A DNA stretch of 7,302 bases from NCBI GenBank assembly GCA_964443385.1, contig CAYUCO010000139.1, forward strand, positions 1 through 7,302, written 5' to 3'. Numbering within the stretch: the first letter of the stretch is position 1; each line of letters begins with the position of its first letter. The notes beneath the pieces are model-generated. The model ran no database searches, was not told the DNA's origin, and saw only the letters and a list, made by a program, of their open reading frames with translations. A program made the translations under genes and the position numbers. Shown in pieces: positions 6,935 to 7,302 of the stretch. The stretch is from VFHP01 sp964443385 (GTDB lineage: Bacteria > Chloroflexota > Dehalococcoidia > Lucifugimonadales > UBA2985).

Positions 6935-6960
6935 TAAAGTTAAAATGTTGACTCCTAAAT

Positions 6961-6989
6961 AGGATATGCTACAACCCTGTACTGGTCAA
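6961..6989 (-). promoter_or_regulatory. Putative sigma70 promoter of the DUF35-thiolase operon
   Basis: On the minus strand TTGACC (6989-6984) and TATCCT (6966-6961) are separated by exactly 17 bases. Transcription would start near 6953, leaving a leader of about 30 bases with the AGGAGGTG site. Short repeats lie just upstream of the -35 box: inverted GGTAA-N5-TTACC (6998-7012), inverted ACCA-N4-TGGT (7010-7021) and a direct TGGTCAA at 6983-6989 and 7018-7024. They may be regulator sites. Confidence 0.55.
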
Positions 6990-7068
6990 GCAATATAGGT
7001 AAAATAGTTACCATAATTGGTCAATAAACAGAACCAAATTATATTGCATTAGTAAGTTAACCTTGTTT

Positions 7069-7098
7069 TTGACAAAGCTGGTAGCGTTATGCTAAAAT
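7069..7098 (+). promoter_or_regulatory. Near-consensus sigma70 promoter of the SAM riboswitch leader
   Basis: TTGACA (7069-7074) is a perfect -35 box. TAAAAT (7093-7098) is a five-of-six -10 box at 18-bp spacing, preceded by an extended -10 TGC. Transcription should start near 7105, about 14 bases before the first riboswitch helix. It is the strongest promoter in the window and diverges from the DUF35-thiolase operon. Confidence 0.8.
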
Positions 7099-7118
7099 TA
7101 ATGGCACGTTTTAATAAC

Positions 7119-7203
7119 GTCTCGAGCGATAGGCGAGGCCCTCAGGCCTAAGACCCTGTCCGGCAACCTTACCTTTAAAGGTGCCCTGAGGAAACGACGA
7201 GGT
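7119..7203 (+). promoter_or_regulatory. SAM-binding riboswitch aptamer, SAM-I/SAM-IV clan
   Basis: The elements of this clan can be drawn from the bases. P1 pairs GTCTCG (7119-7124) with CGAGGT (7198-7203). The conserved GAGCG-like joint follows. P2 pairs ATAGG (7129-7133) with CCTGT (7155-7159), topped by the hairpin AGGCC (7136-7140)/GGCCT (7145-7149) with loop CTCA. P3 pairs GGCAACCTT (7162-7170) with AAGGTGCC (7178-7185), with one bulged A; CCGGCAACC and GGTGCC are the clan's hallmark strands. The loop CTCA (7141-7144) is complementary to TGAG (7187-7190) after P3, giving the clan's pseudoknot. No P4 of the ordinary SAM-I kind is visible before P1 closes, so it looks closer to SAM-IV or the SAM-I/IV variants. 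A small hairpin GTTC/GAAC (7202-7214) comes next. It probably senses S-adenosylmethionine for a methionine/SAM-cycle gene beyond 7302. It is not a TPP or cobalamin element. Confidence 0.85.
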
Positions 7204-7218
7204 TCTTAGTGAACAAAT

Positions 7219-7256
7219 GGGTACGGGAGCTCTCCGTACTCCGGAGGGCTTTTTTT
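7219..7256 (+). terminator. Riboswitch expression platform: intrinsic terminator and competing hairpin
   Basis: AGCTCTCCG (7228-7236) pairs with CGGAGGGCT (7242-7250) with one G-U pair and a five-base loop, followed by seven T residues (7250-7256): a strong intrinsic terminator. The overlapping stem 7219-7226 with 7234-7241 (GGGTACGG with CCGTACTC, one G-U) uses the same bases and cannot coexist with it, so it is the likely antiterminator. Termination control upstream of the off-window gene is therefore expected, with high SAM presumably favouring termination. Confidence 0.82.
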
Positions 7257-7294
7257 ATTGCCTCTCGCTTTTCCAGATTCGAGACTACAGAAGC

Positions 7295-7300
7295 AGGAGG
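7295..7300 (+). promoter_or_regulatory. Ribosome binding site of a gene starting just beyond the window
   Basis: AGGAGG stands two bases before the window edge and 38 bases after the terminator's T-run. The start codon should fall within about ten bases past 7302. Given the riboswitch, the gene is probably one of methionine/SAM metabolism (for example metK, a Met synthase or ahcY); this is inference. Confidence 0.7.
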
Positions 7301-7302
7301 TA

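Noticed and set aside
7140..7191. Simple 7-bp stem CCTCAGG (7140-7146) with CCTGAGG (7185-7191) enclosing P3
   Set aside because: It would destroy the AGGCC/GGCCT hairpin. The same complementarity is explained better as the P2-loop pseudoknot (CTCA with TGAG) expected of a SAM-clan aptamer.
7119..7203. Possible TPP, cobalamin, magnesium (M-box) or T-box leader
   Set aside because: None of their conserved cores is present (no CTGAGA thi-box pair, no T-box AGGGTGGAACC, no M-box core). The CCGGCAACC/GGTGCC pair with the pseudoknot fits the SAM clan.

Overview
The window reads as a piece of an AT-rich bacterial chromosome. The best guess, inferred from style only, is a marine Chloroflexota of the SAR202 type. 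The clues are a lipoprotein whose spacer carries ATVQARV repeats and a PTPTP linker, strong AGGAGG ribosome binding sites, several TTG starts, and a thiolase/DUF35 gene pair. No rRNA or marker gene is present, so the lineage stays tentative. I see no tRNA, transposase, CRISPR array or phage gene.

Layout. Bases 2-610 (+) hold the C-terminal part of a predicted zinc metallopeptidase (HELVH plus a downstream Glu). Bases 680-1759 (+) hold a secreted lipoprotein with two kinds of internal repeat and an unrecognised C-terminal domain. A convergent 12-aminoacyl-transporter-type (12-helix) MFS efflux gene lies at 1773-3020 (-). Back to back with it, across a 62-bp divergent promoter region, is a second, unrelated MFS gene (3083-4309, +). 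It is followed by a flavodoxin-like NAD(P)H oxidoreductase (4335-4895) and a 36-residue single-helix membrane peptide (4898-5008), probably one transcription unit. A hairpin terminator at 5086-5118 separates this unit from a convergent two-gene operon: a zinc-ribbon/OB-fold DUF35 protein (6508-6921, -) followed by an SCP-x-type thiolase-like protein (5150-6478, -). The two proteins very likely form one acyl-CoA-acting complex. The thiolase-like subunit keeps a Cys at the nucleophile position but has lost the usual C-terminal GHP histidine, so its chemistry may not be classical thiolysis.

The right end carries a complete leader for a gene that starts just outside the window: a near-consensus promoter, a SAM-I/SAM-IV-clan riboswitch aptamer whose P1, P2, P3 and loop pseudoknot can all be drawn from the bases, an intrinsic terminator with a mutually exclusive alternative hairpin, and a ribosome binding site in the last bases. 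The unseen gene is therefore probably in methionine/SAM metabolism.

The most interesting items are the riboswitch leader, the thiolase-like enzyme with an altered active site, the repeat-bearing lipoprotein next to a metallopeptidase, and the small membrane peptide.
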